DNA of 64,000 nt from contig NZ_QHKO01000003.1 of NCBI RefSeq assembly GCF_003260125.1, positions 1 through 64,000 on the forward strand, read 5' to 3'. Of the stretch, positions 43,679 through 52,258 are shown one piece after another (the stretch's first letter is position 1; the number at the start of each line of letters is the position of its first letter). The position numbers were made by a program, and so were the translations under genes. This stretch comes from Lujinxingia litoralis (GTDB lineage Bacteria > Myxococcota_A > Bradymonadia > Bradymonadales > Bradymonadaceae). Under the pieces are notes generated by a model. That model was not told the DNA's origin, did not search any database, and saw only the letters and a list, made by a program, of their open reading frames with translations.

Positions 43679-43931
43679 AGTGGTTGCTCCAGGCGTCCAG
43701 AAGGGCAGCTAAGGGGGCTTAGTGGTTGCTCCAGGCGTCCAGAAGGGCAGCTAAGGGGGCTTAGTGGTTGCTCCAGGCGTCCAGAAGGGCAGCTAAGGGG
43801 GCTTAGTGGTTGCTCCAGGCGTCCAGAAGGGCAGCTAAGGGGGCTTAGTGGTTGATCTAGGCGTCCAGAAGGACAACTAAGGGGGGCTTAGTGGTTGCTC
43901 TAGGCGTCCAGAAGGGCAGCTAAGGGGGCTT
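43679..43931. repeat. Tandem array of six 42-bp units (locus B)
   Basis: Units start at 43679, 43721, 43763, 43805, 43847 and 43890; the fifth has one extra G. The first four are identical except at the very start, and units five and six carry a few substitutions. Each contains GTCCAGAAGGGCAGCTAAGG and GGGCTTAGTGGTTGCTC. Two decayed units follow (about 43932-43973 and 43974-44016, keeping GGCAGCT). The array lies in the 449-bp convergent gap between the LolC/E gene and the pseudokinase gene; besides it there is only a terminator-like hairpin. It has no spacers. It is related to the 42-bp array at 19282. Confidence 0.96.
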
Positions 43932-44056
43932 AGCCGCGTCGCTCGGGGGGTGAGCGCGGCAGCTCGGGGAGCTAAGTCGTGTTACTCAGGCGGAGAGCCT
44001 GCGAACTCAGCGGGCCTGGCTGCGGCTCTCAGGGGGGAAGGGGCGCTTGCGGGAGG

Positions 44057-44092
44057 GGCCGACCTGAGGAAGGGCGGATCCACAGGTCGGCC
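44057..44092 (-). terminator. Hairpin downstream of the pseudokinase gene
   Basis: Ten-base perfect arms GGCCGACCTG (44057-44066) and CAGGTCGGCC (44083-44092) with a 16-base loop, starting 12 bases after the stop of the minus-strand gene. There is no T-tract, so it may act as an mRNA 3' end stabiliser instead. Confidence 0.45.
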
Positions 44093-44103
44093 TCCGAGGC
44101 GTT

Positions 44104-47100
44104 TTAGAGGGCCCGTGCCGGGCGAACGGAGCGGGCCAGGTCGAGGGCGTGGTGCTGATGGTGGGCGGCTTCGGCGTCGCGGCCCAGCGCGCTGAGTGCC
44201 TGCGCCAGAAAATCGTGGCCGCGGTAGACGTCTTTGGGGACCCCGCGCTCGGTGGCGCGTCGCAGGCTCTGGCGCAGCAGGGTCACGGCCTCGTCGGGCT
44301 CCTGGCCCAGGTAGCACATGGCCAGGGCGCGCAGGTCGTGGGCGCGCTGCTCGCTGTAGCGATCGTCATGGCGACCGGCCAGGCGGGCCGCTTCATCGGC
44401 CCAGTGCATGGCCAGCGCGTAGTCTCCGGCGTGGAGTTCCACCGAGATACGAATGCGTCGAATCTCGATGACGAGCGCCTGCAGGCCGTGGGCGGCGGCG
44501 AAGGAGAGGGCCTGATCCAGGAGCTCGCGCGCCGAGTCGATCTGCCCCTGAAAGCCGGCCAGGCGCCCCCGGGCGATCAGCGCCCGGCACCGGATCGCGG
44601 GCAGGGTGTGGGCGCGGGCCAGCTCATCGAGGTCCTGGAGCGGTGCCAGGGCCCGGCGGTTCATGCCGCGTTCGCCCCACATCTGGGCGCTGCGCTGGAG
44701 GAGGGCGGCGCGGGCGCGGGGCTCGGTGCGTCCGGCGTCCCAGCGGGCGTAGAGGTTTACCGCGCTCTCCACGCGCTCCAGCGCCGCGGCCGGGTCGCCG
44801 AAGCGCTCGTACCATCCGGCCATCGCAAGCGACGCGCGGGCGATGAGCTCGGGGTGTTCCAGACCGCAGGCGGTGCGCCAGGCGCGGTTGAAGTGGCCGC
44901 GAGCCTCGTCGAGGTCGTCCTGCTGCATGGCGAGCTGGCCCAGCAGGAGCTGGCTGCGGGCAAAGCCGCTCTCGTAGCGCGTGGCCTCGGTCAGCGCGCT
45001 GAGGGGATTGAGGATGTCGCGGCACTCCTCGATCATGGCGAGCTCCAGAGCGAGCTCGGCGGCCTGCAGGAGCAGATCCACGCGGGTCTGGGGCACGCCC
45101 AGGGCGTGGGCTCCCAGCAGGCCGGCCAGGTGGCGGTAGTAGCCCAGGGCCGTGCGCTGCCAGGCGTGTCGCTGGAGCCAGTCGCCAAACCGGGCGGCCA
45201 ACGCCAGGAGGGCGCGGCGGTCCTGAGCAAAGGCGTAGAGGCGGATCAGCGTGGGGGTGATCCCGCCCTGCTCGCCAGGGGCGACGCGCTGGCAGAGGTA
45301 GCGGGCCAGGGCGGCGGCCCGGCGGTCGATGTCGCGGGAGCCCTGCTCGCCAAGACGCCAGGTCAGCCAGTTGGGGACGGCCAGGTGGTAGTGATCGGGC
45401 AGGGGCTGGCGCAGCGCACCGAGCTCCAGGAGCGAGGCCGCGGCCTGCTCGATGTCCCGGGCCGGCATTGCGGTGATGCCCGGCAGATCCGCGGCGGGCA
45501 GCGGGCGCTCGGCCAGCGCCAGAACGCTCATCAGGGCATCGGCCGCCGGGTTCGCCTGGCTGAGTTCTTCGGGGGAGAGGGGGCCGGGCCCGCGCACCCG
45601 GACCGCCTCCAAATTCTCGGGGGGGCCGGCGTTGAAGTGCGAGCGCATCGTGTCTTCGGAGGCCGTGCCCATGATCAGCAGCACGGGCCAGGCGCCGATG
45701 GAGGCAACCAGGTCGCGGAGCACGTCGAGCGAGGGGAGATCGAGGGCTTCGATGTGGTCGATGAGCCAGACGAAGGTGCCGCCGGCGGCCTGGTGCCCGA
45801 TGAAGGCCGTGAGAATCTCGACCAGGTGGGCGCGCCGGGTTTCCCAGCCGGAGTCGGTGCCCTGGCCAAGCTGCCAGAGGCGCTGGAGGGTTTCAGTGGC
45901 GGCCCGGGAGACGCCCAGGTCGCGTAGGGTGTCGATGGCGATCCGGCGGCGCTCGGGGGCTCCGGCCGCGGGGGGGCCGGCCAAACACGCCAGAAGCATC
46001 TCGCTGAGCGCGCCGAAGGGGCGCAGGCGGTCGTCGTCGCCGATCACGAGCAGGTACGACGTGGTCTCGGAGCGCCGGGCCGTGGCCTGGGCCAGACGGT
46101 CGAGCAGGTGCTGGGGGCCGCGGCCCAGGCCGCCGGCCAGGAGCGCGGCTTTGCCGCGGCCGCGGTGCGCGGAACGCAGCAGCGACTCCAGCGCGCCGGG
46201 CAGCGGCGGGGCCTGGTGAGCTGCGTCGCGCCCGCCGAGGCGGCTGGTCGGCAGCCCCTGGGCGGCTCGCTCCAGGGGCGCGCTCGGGTGGAAGGCCCCC
46301 CCGCGGGCAAAGGCCGACTCCAGCTCATGAACACTGATCTCTTCGAGGCCCACTTCCTGGATGGGTTCGTCCGTGGCGCTTTCCTGCTCCCGACGCCGCA
46401 GCTCCTGCATGGCCATGGAGAGCAGGCGGTTGTCGGCCTGAAGGTTGTTGCCAAAGAGGTAGCCGATCAGCTCCTCGTAGAGTTGACCGGCGCTCTGGGC
46501 GCGACCGCTCGGATCGGGCACGAGCATCGACTCCAGGATCTGCTGGAGAGGGCGCGGGAGCTCAAGGCTCTCCGAGACCGCAGGAATCTGAGCGGCCCTG
46601 GCCCGGCGCCGGACCTCCTCGATGTCCGGGTGGGCGTAGGGGTGGGCCCCGGCGAGCATCTCGTAGAGCATCAACCCCAGTCCGAAGATGTCGCTCTGGC
46701 GGGTGTGGGGCTCGCCGCGCATTACCTCTGGCGAGGCGTAGAGCACGCGCTTGAGGACGTCGTGATCGTCGATGGGCTCGATCAACGCCATGGCTCGGGA
46801 GAGGCCGAAGTCGGTGATTTTGACCTCGCCATCGTAGGAGAGCATCACGTTTTCGGGGCGCAGCGAGCGGTGGAGGATGTTGAGGTTGTTGAAGTTGAAG
46901 TCTTTGCGTCGGTGCGCGTAGTCGAGCCCCTTGGCGACCTCGCTGGCGATGAAGACCGACATCTCCTGGGACCAGCGCTGCCCGCTGGCGCGCGAGAGCT
47001 TGAGCGCGCGGGCCAGGTCCATGCCGTTGATGTACTCGACGGCCACGTAGAACTGCTGGCGCTGCTCTTCGCGGCCGAGGTCCAGGACCTGGGCGATGTT

Positions 47101-47331
47101 GGCGTGGCTGAGCGCAACGGCGCGCTTGGCCTCCTCGATGAGGATGTTGACAAAGTCCGGGGCCGCGGCAAAGCCGGGGTGAATGACCTTGACGCACAAG
47201 ATCTTCTCGAAGCCTTCGACACCAAGGCTTTTTGCTTTGTAGACGTCGCCCATATGGCCGTGGGCCAGGCGAGCGACGAGCTGATATTTGGCAAAGGCTT
47301 CGGGTTGAGCCAGGCGCTGGGTGCGTCCCAT
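44104..47331 (-). CDS. Predicted Ser/Thr pseudokinase with degenerate ATPase domain and TPR array
   Basis: The 1075-residue protein (ATG 47331, GAGG upstream) begins with a Hanks-kinase fold: the Lys of VAIK is present (LCVKVIH, about 47) and DFG is present (ITDFGLSRAM), but the catalytic loop reads HRSLRPEN at about 153-160 instead of HRDLKPEN, so the catalytic Asp is Ser and the Lys is Arg. The next domain (about 390-620) looks like an AAA_16/NACHT-type ATPase but lacks a GKS/T P-loop (GGLGRGPQHLL) and has IDHIEALD where Walker B would lie. The last 400 residues are TPR-like helical pairs. It probably acts as a scaffold rather than as an enzyme. Confidence 0.85.
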   Translation of the reverse strand: MGRTQRLAQPEAFAKYQLVARLAHGHMGDVYKAKSLGVEGFEKILCVKVIHPGFAAAPDFVNILIEEAKRAVALSHANIAQVLDLGREEQRQQFYVAVEYINGMDLARALKLSRASGQRWSQEMSVFIASEVAKGLDYAHRRKDFNFNNLNILHRSLRPENVMLSYDGEVKITDFGLSRAMALIEPIDDHDVLKRVLYASPEVMRGEPHTRQSDIFGLGLMLYEMLAGAHPYAHPDIEEVRRRARAAQIPAVSESLELPRPLQQILESMLVPDPSGRAQSAGQLYEELIGYLFGNNLQADNRLLSMAMQELRRREQESATDEPIQEVGLEEISVHELESAFARGGAFHPSAPLERAAQGLPTSRLGGRDAAHQAPPLPGALESLLRSAHRGRGKAALLAGGLGRGPQHLLDRLAQATARRSETTSYLLVIGDDDRLRPFGALSEMLLACLAGPPAAGAPERRRIAIDTLRDLGVSRAATETLQRLWQLGQGTDSGWETRRAHLVEILTAFIGHQAAGGTFVWLIDHIEALDLPSLDVLRDLVASIGAWPVLLIMGTASEDTMRSHFNAGPPENLEAVRVRGPGPLSPEELSQANPAADALMSVLALAERPLPAADLPGITAMPARDIEQAAASLLELGALRQPLPDHYHLAVPNWLTWRLGEQGSRDIDRRAAALARYLCQRVAPGEQGGITPTLIRLYAFAQDRRALLALAARFGDWLQRHAWQRTALGYYRHLAGLLGAHALGVPQTRVDLLLQAAELALELAMIEECRDILNPLSALTEATRYESGFARSQLLLGQLAMQQDDLDEARGHFNRAWRTACGLEHPELIARASLAMAGWYERFGDPAAALERVESAVNLYARWDAGRTEPRARAALLQRSAQMWGERGMNRRALAPLQDLDELARAHTLPAIRCRALIARGRLAGFQGQIDSARELLDQALSFAAAHGLQALVIEIRRIRISVELHAGDYALAMHWADEAARLAGRHDDRYSEQRAHDLRALAMCYLGQEPDEAVTLLRQSLRRATERGVPKDVYRGHDFLAQALSALGRDAEAAHHQHHALDLARSVRPARAL

Positions 47332-47573
47332 GAAGACCTCGGGCACGGGGGGGAGCGGGCGAGACGTGAACTGCCGGCGCGACGATAGCGCAAGGCCGTC
47401 GGGTTGTCATCGCGATGGGGAGACTTTTGGAGGCGGGTGTGTAGCTTTGAGTGCAGAGGTGTCGCGCCCGGTGTGCGGGGGCGTGGTCCGGCCGGGGCAG
47501 GGGAGCCCGGCTGCTCCCGGCGATGGTCCGGGAGCGGACCTACGAATCACGACATGGACGAGGGGGGGAAGCC

Positions 47574-48221
47574 ATGCCAGAGGCGCGTGTGCTGAGGATG
47601 GTCATCGGCCTGGGGTTGGTGGCGTGCGTGGGGTGCCAGAGTGGTCCGCGGGGCGGCTACGGTGGTGGTCCGCCGCCGGGGAGCTCCGCGCAGGTGGTCG
47701 ACGAGGAGTTTGGGCCCTTAAGCCAGGAGCAGATCGAGGGGTTTCATCGCGAGTTAATGAGCCAGTACTCGCAACTCGACCTCCAGTATGAGCGCTACGA
47801 TGAGGCGATGGCCCGGGCCCAGCGCGACGGATTGATCGCGATGCCCGCCGAAATCGCCGAGCAACACGAGCGCCTGGGGCGGCGACATCTGGGGCTGGCG
47901 CGTCATCACGAAGATCGCCTGCTCCTGGAGCTGGGCGACGACGAGGCGCGCGGGGTGGACCGGGAGCTGGCCGAGATCAACCGGGCGCTGGGCAGCTGGC
48001 ACCAGGGGCGAAGTACCGCCGCGCAGATCCCGACCGAAGAGGAGAGCGACCAGCTCTGGTTGCTGCGCGAGGAGTTGCTCTCGGCCCGGGATCGGATGCT
48101 CCAATTTTACACCCCCGGCGATGAGCTTGATGACACCCTCGACGATATCCCGCCTCAGGCGCCCGGTGAGCCGGCCGGGGACCCCTGGAGAGAGAGCCCG
48201 CCGCCGCCCGAGGAGTACTGA
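47574..48221 (+). CDS. Lipoprotein with helical mature domain
   Basis: From ATG 47574 (GGGGGGAA upstream) the product is 215 residues with lipobox ACVGC. A Gly/Pro-rich linker is followed by long amphipathic helices (about 60-190, rich in Glu, Arg and Leu, e.g. LSQEQIEGFHRELMSQYSQL) and a Pro/Glu/Asp-rich tail. No family is recognised. It is divergent from the pseudokinase gene across 242 bp and is followed by a methyltransferase gene after 84 bp. Confidence 0.68.
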   Translation: MPEARVLRMVIGLGLVACVGCQSGPRGGYGGGPPPGSSAQVVDEEFGPLSQEQIEGFHRELMSQYSQLDLQYERYDEAMARAQRDGLIAMPAEIAEQHERLGRRHLGLARHHEDRLLLELGDDEARGVDRELAEINRALGSWHQGRSTAAQIPTEEESDQLWLLREELLSARDRMLQFYTPGDELDDTLDDIPPQAPGEPAGDPWRESPPPPEEY

Positions 48222-48305
48222 GGGCTCCGGCGTGTTGCATCGGCGTCTTCGTGCGTTTAAGACAGGGGCGACTTTGAACCAACGCCTCGACGCGCAGGAG
48301 ACGCC

Positions 48306-49067
48306 ATGGGCCGCAAAGATAACCAGAGTTACTACGACGAGTTCGCCGCCTGGTACGAGCGCGAGCGCCACGACGGTTACCACCGTCTCATCGACGACCT
48401 GGAGGTTGACCTGGTCAGCCGCTACGGCCGGGGCAAAGATTGCCTGGAGGTCGGCTGTGGCACCGGGTTGATTCTGGAGCGCGTCTCCCGCGTGGCCCGT
48501 CGGGCGGCCGGAATCGATCTGAGCCCCGGGATGCTGGAGCAGGCCCGGGCCCGCGGGCTGGAAGTGTCCGAAGGCTGCGCCACCGAACTCCCCTTCGAAG
48601 ACGCCTCTTTCGATGTCGTCTACAGCTTTAAGGTGCTGGCGCACGTCGAAGATATTCGCAAGGCCGTGGCCGAGGCCGCTCGGGTGGTGCGCCCCGGCGG
48701 CGTGCTCCTGCTGGAGTTCTATAACCCCAAGAGCATCCGCTACCTGGCCAAGAATCTGGGCGGCCCGCAGAAAATCTCCGAAGAGACCCGGGAGTCGGCG
48801 GTCTACACCCGCTGGGATGACCCGGAGACGATCGCCGGTTACCTGCCCGAAGATGTCGAGTTGATGGAGTGGGCCGGGGTGCGTGTGTTTACCCCGGCGG
48901 CCTTCCTGCACAAGGTGCCGGTGGTGGGCTCCACGTTGCGCAAACTCGAATTTGTAGCGCGCGACAGTCCGCTGAGCCGCTTTGGTGGCTTCCTGGTGGC
49001 CGTGGCCCGTCGCAAGGCCGACGCCGAAGCCGACATTTCCTTTCGCAACGCCGAGGCAATCGGCTAA
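48306..49067 (+). CDS. Class I SAM-dependent methyltransferase
   Basis: The 253-residue protein has the Rossmann methyltransferase core: motif I CLEVGCGTGLILERV, an acidic residue after the second strand (AAGIDLSPGMLEQAR), ATELPFEDASFDVVYSF, and VVRPGGVLLLEF. It resembles the UbiE/COQ5 and small-molecule methyltransferase group, but the substrate cannot be told. AGGAG lies upstream of the ATG. It precedes the Clp-like ATPase gene by 54 bp on the same strand. Confidence 0.9.
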   Translation: MGRKDNQSYYDEFAAWYERERHDGYHRLIDDLEVDLVSRYGRGKDCLEVGCGTGLILERVSRVARRAAGIDLSPGMLEQARARGLEVSEGCATELPFEDASFDVVYSFKVLAHVEDIRKAVAEAARVVRPGGVLLLEFYNPKSIRYLAKNLGGPQKISEETRESAVYTRWDDPETIAGYLPEDVELMEWAGVRVFTPAAFLHKVPVVGSTLRKLEFVARDSPLSRFGGFLVAVARRKADAEADISFRNAEAIG

Positions 49068-49121
49068 GCTCGGGGCGGAAGTCGTTCGCAGCCGGTAATC
49101 CCTGGCCAGGAACTCCGCCCG

Positions 49122-51854
49122 ATGAAGACCCTCTATAAAGAGCCGCTCTTTGGCAGCGATGGGCTGCTGCGCATGGAGCGCTTCGCTCACGATAGCACGG
49201 AGCTCTTCGCGAGCCTGCTCGCTCATCTGGAGCGCCTGGGCCGGCGGATGTTTCTGCCGCTCGATCTGCTCATCGTCCTCATTGAGGCCGGGCAGCAGGA
49301 GCTGGCCCAGGCCGTAGTCGAGGGCGCCGAGGGCGCGCTTGCTCTCCCGGAGGTGTTGCCGCGCCTCAGGGTGCTCGCCGGGGAGTTGGATGAAGACGCC
49401 GACGGACAGGCCTGCTTTGATCAGGCCTGTTTTTCGCGCGGCTTTACCCGAATCCTGGAAGAAGCCTGGGAACTCGCCCTGGGGCGCGGGGCGACCACGA
49501 TCTGCACCGCCGATCTGGCGCGCTGCGTAAGCTGGCGGGCCGAGGTGGTGGAGTCGGCGTCCATCCGGTGGGCGATCCGGAGGCTCGGCGAAGGCCACGG
49601 TGACGAGCTCTTTGATGAGCGCGGCCTTCTTCGCCTGGAATTCTTCGATGACGCCAGCCGGGGCATTCTCGAAGGGGCGATGAAGATCGCCGCCTCGCAT
49701 GGAACGTCTTTTCTGGGGACCCCTCATCTGGTGGCCGTGCTCTGCTCGGTGCGTGAGTCCGTGCTCTGGCGTTCGGCTCACGCCCGGGGCATGGAGCCCT
49801 CGCGACTTCGCCAGGAGTTGTTGCGGTTGATCGGGAGTAAGCCCGAGGAGCTTCCGGTCTTCCTGATCGGTCGCAAAACCCTGACCCCGCGCATGATTCG
49901 GATGCTGCAGTACGCCCGTCAGCAGGGCAGCGAGCGCGTCAGCGAACACGATCTGGTGACGGCGTTTCTCACCGATGGCGGCTCCTCCCTGGAGCTGGTG
50001 CAGGCGCTGGGGCTGGAAGAGGAGATCCGCAGCGCGTTGGGGGAGCCGCGGGTGCTCGCCGGGGTGGCGCCGGTGGAAGCCGCGGTGCGCCTGGCCGCCC
50101 GACGGCACGCTTCGCCGACGCTCGATACCCTGGGCCGCGATCTGACGCAGGCCGCCAGCGAAGGGCGTCTGCCCGAAATCGTAGGGCGCGAGCGGGAGCT
50201 GGAGCGGGTGTTTCATGTGCTGATGCGGCGAGAGCAGCGCAACCCGCTTTTGACCGGCGAGGCCGGGGTCGGAAAAACCGCCCTGGCCACCGCACTTGCG
50301 CAGGCAATCGCCGAGGGCAAGGCCCCGCGCAGGCTCCGGGGCTGCCGTGTGGTCGAGATCAATGGTGCCAGCCTGATGAGCGGCACCAGTTACCGCGGCG
50401 ATCTGGAGGCGCGCATCACAAGTTTGCTGGAGGAGGCCAGCCGGGATGTGATCCTCTTCATCGACGAGGCACACGCCGTCTTTGCTCCGCGCTCCGGGAG
50501 TAACGCCCCGGCAGAAGTTCCCAATCACTTTAAGAGCGCGCTGGCCAACGGCTCGATCGCCGTGGTCGGGGCGACCACCGAGGCGGAGTACCATCGCTGG
50601 TTTGAGCAGGACCCGGCACTCAAGCGGCGTTTTGAGCGCGTGGAGGTCGGGGAGCCCGATGCGGCGCTGGTGCGTGCGATTCTCGAGGCGCTGGTACCAA
50701 CGCTTGAGGCAGACTACGACGTCGTCGTATCGCCCGCGGCGGTGGAGGCCGCCATCGAACTCTCGACGCGCTACATCCCCGAGCAGCGTCTGCCGGATAA
50801 GGCCAAGAAAATCTTGATGGACGCGGCGATCTCGTTGGCCACGCGTAGAAGCGAGGCTGCGGAGCTCACGCCGGAGGTCGGGCGTGCGGAGGTGGCCGAG
50901 CAGATCCACGTGAAAACCGGCGTGCCTACCGAGCGTCTCCTCTGTGGTGAGCGCCCCTGGTGGGTGGGTCTGGAGGAGCGGCTGGGCGAAGCAATTGTAG
51001 GCCAGGAGGGCGCGGTCGCGCAGATCGCGCGCGCGCTGGTTGGGAGCCGGCTAAAACACGCCCATCAGCGCCGTCCCCTGGCCACGCTGGCCTTTGTGGG
51101 CCCTGCGGGTGTCGGTAAATCGACGGCCGCCCGCGCCCTGGCACGGGAGATGGTCGCCGACGAGCGGGCGTTTATTCGTATCGATCTGGGAGACTTTCAG
51201 GAGCCTCATTCGCTGAGTCGGCTGATCGGCTCACCGCCGGGCTATGTGGGCTACGAAGACGCCGACGTCCTCGTTACGCCTCTGCGCCGACGTCCCAGCA
51301 GCGTGGTGCTCCTCGATGATTTTGATAAGGCCCACCCGCGCATCCAGGAGCGCCTGCTCCGCGTGATCGCTGAGGGCGAACTGGTCGATACGCGGGGGCG
51401 TAGTGCCGATGTCACCCAGGCGATCTTTGTGCTGAGCGTGTGCGTCAGTCCGGTCGCCGCCCGGCCGATTGGCTTTTCTCAGCGCTCCCCAGGGGCCCTG
51501 ACCGGCATCGACGCGGAGCTCGCTGCGCGGATCGTCCATCGGGTCGATGCCGTCGCTCACTTTCTGGAGCTGTCGGGAGATGGAGCCACCGGGGCCCGGC
51601 GTTTACTCGCGCATCTGCTCAAACGCTTTTGTGCGCACGCCGCCAGCGAGTATCAGCTGGAGGTGGCGCTTGACGAGGACCTTCGCCAGATCCTGGAGCG
51701 TCGGGTGAGCTCGCTGGGAAGCGCCCGCGCCATCGAAGAGGCGGTGGATGAGGTGGTGTACCGGCCGCTCACCGAGCTTTTGCTACGAGGAGCCTCGGGC
51801 AGGCAGGTGACCCTGTGCTGGGACGCGGAGCAGGGCCGAGCGGTGGTGCGTTAG
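49122..51854 (+). CDS. Double AAA+ Clp/Hsp100-type ATPase with degenerate second ring
   Basis: A 910-residue class I Hsp100 protein. The N-terminus (about 1-330) holds two Clp_N-like helical regions. D1 has Walker A GEAGVGKT (about 380), Walker B LFIDEAHAVF and LKRRFERVEV. D2 has Walker A GPAGVGKST (about 656) and the Clp segment GSPPGYVGYED, but Walker B is LLDDFDKAH, with Asp for the catalytic Glu, and the usual TSN sensor reads VLSVC. Hydrolysis in D2 is probably weak. No ClpP-binding IGF/L loop is evident, so it is more like ClpB or ClpV than ClpA. No type VI secretion gene is nearby. It follows the methyltransferase gene. Confidence 0.85.
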   Translation: MKTLYKEPLFGSDGLLRMERFAHDSTELFASLLAHLERLGRRMFLPLDLLIVLIEAGQQELAQAVVEGAEGALALPEVLPRLRVLAGELDEDADGQACFDQACFSRGFTRILEEAWELALGRGATTICTADLARCVSWRAEVVESASIRWAIRRLGEGHGDELFDERGLLRLEFFDDASRGILEGAMKIAASHGTSFLGTPHLVAVLCSVRESVLWRSAHARGMEPSRLRQELLRLIGSKPEELPVFLIGRKTLTPRMIRMLQYARQQGSERVSEHDLVTAFLTDGGSSLELVQALGLEEEIRSALGEPRVLAGVAPVEAAVRLAARRHASPTLDTLGRDLTQAASEGRLPEIVGRERELERVFHVLMRREQRNPLLTGEAGVGKTALATALAQAIAEGKAPRRLRGCRVVEINGASLMSGTSYRGDLEARITSLLEEASRDVILFIDEAHAVFAPRSGSNAPAEVPNHFKSALANGSIAVVGATTEAEYHRWFEQDPALKRRFERVEVGEPDAALVRAILEALVPTLEADYDVVVSPAAVEAAIELSTRYIPEQRLPDKAKKILMDAAISLATRRSEAAELTPEVGRAEVAEQIHVKTGVPTERLLCGERPWWVGLEERLGEAIVGQEGAVAQIARALVGSRLKHAHQRRPLATLAFVGPAGVGKSTAARALAREMVADERAFIRIDLGDFQEPHSLSRLIGSPPGYVGYEDADVLVTPLRRRPSSVVLLDDFDKAHPRIQERLLRVIAEGELVDTRGRSADVTQAIFVLSVCVSPVAARPIGFSQRSPGALTGIDAELAARIVHRVDAVAHFLELSGDGATGARRLLAHLLKRFCAHAASEYQLEVALDEDLRQILERRVSSLGSARAIEEAVDEVVYRPLTELLLRGASGRQVTLCWDAEQGRAVVR

Positions 51855-51910
51855 ACGCGTCGCGCTTCTAAAACCAGGGGAGGGCGCACGGAGAACAGGC
51901 GGGAGCCAGA

Positions 51911-52162
51911 TCAGCTACTGGTCGACGCCGTGTCGGATGCTTCGGTCTCCTCGGCGCCAATCGGGTGCAACGAGGTCGACGTGATCTGGCGTTCGCGATG
52001 GGAGGCTTGCTTGCGTTTTTGCGCCTCTTCTTCCATCGCCATCACCTCGGCCAGGAGGTTGGTATTGCAGCTGTGGCAGCGTGCGTGAATGATTGCGCGG
52101 CCTCCGAGAACCAGCCGCACATCGGGCGCCCCACACTTATAACAGCGAACATTAAATACCAC
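51911..52162 (-). CDS. Small zinc-ribbon protein
   Basis: The 83-residue product starts VRCYKCGAPDVRLVLGG and has a second pair CHSC, giving a four-Cys zinc ribbon within the first 35 residues. A charged helix (AMEEEAQKRKQASHRERQ) and a Ser/Thr/Glu tail follow. The role is unknown; it could bind nucleic acid or protein. It converges with the Clp-like gene across 56 bp. Confidence 0.7.
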   Translation of the reverse strand: MVFNVRCYKCGAPDVRLVLGGRAIIHARCHSCNTNLLAEVMAMEEEAQKRKQASHRERQITSTSLHPIGAEETEASDTASTSS

Positions 52163-52258
52163 GCTGGCCTCCGAGCCTGACGGTGCTCTCTGCTGAGCAC
52201 CGGTTACGAATGTTAAAACTAGCGCAGAGCAAAGCGTCAGGGCAAGGCAGCGCTGTAC

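Noticed and set aside
43679..43931. CRISPR array
   Set aside because: Units are directly adjacent with no unique spacers, the unit itself makes up the whole period, and no cas gene is near.
47754..50909. Minus-strand ORF (1051 codons) across the methyltransferase and Clp-like genes
   Set aside because: Same kind of shadow: no family motif, while the opposite strand has clear Walker and SAM motifs.
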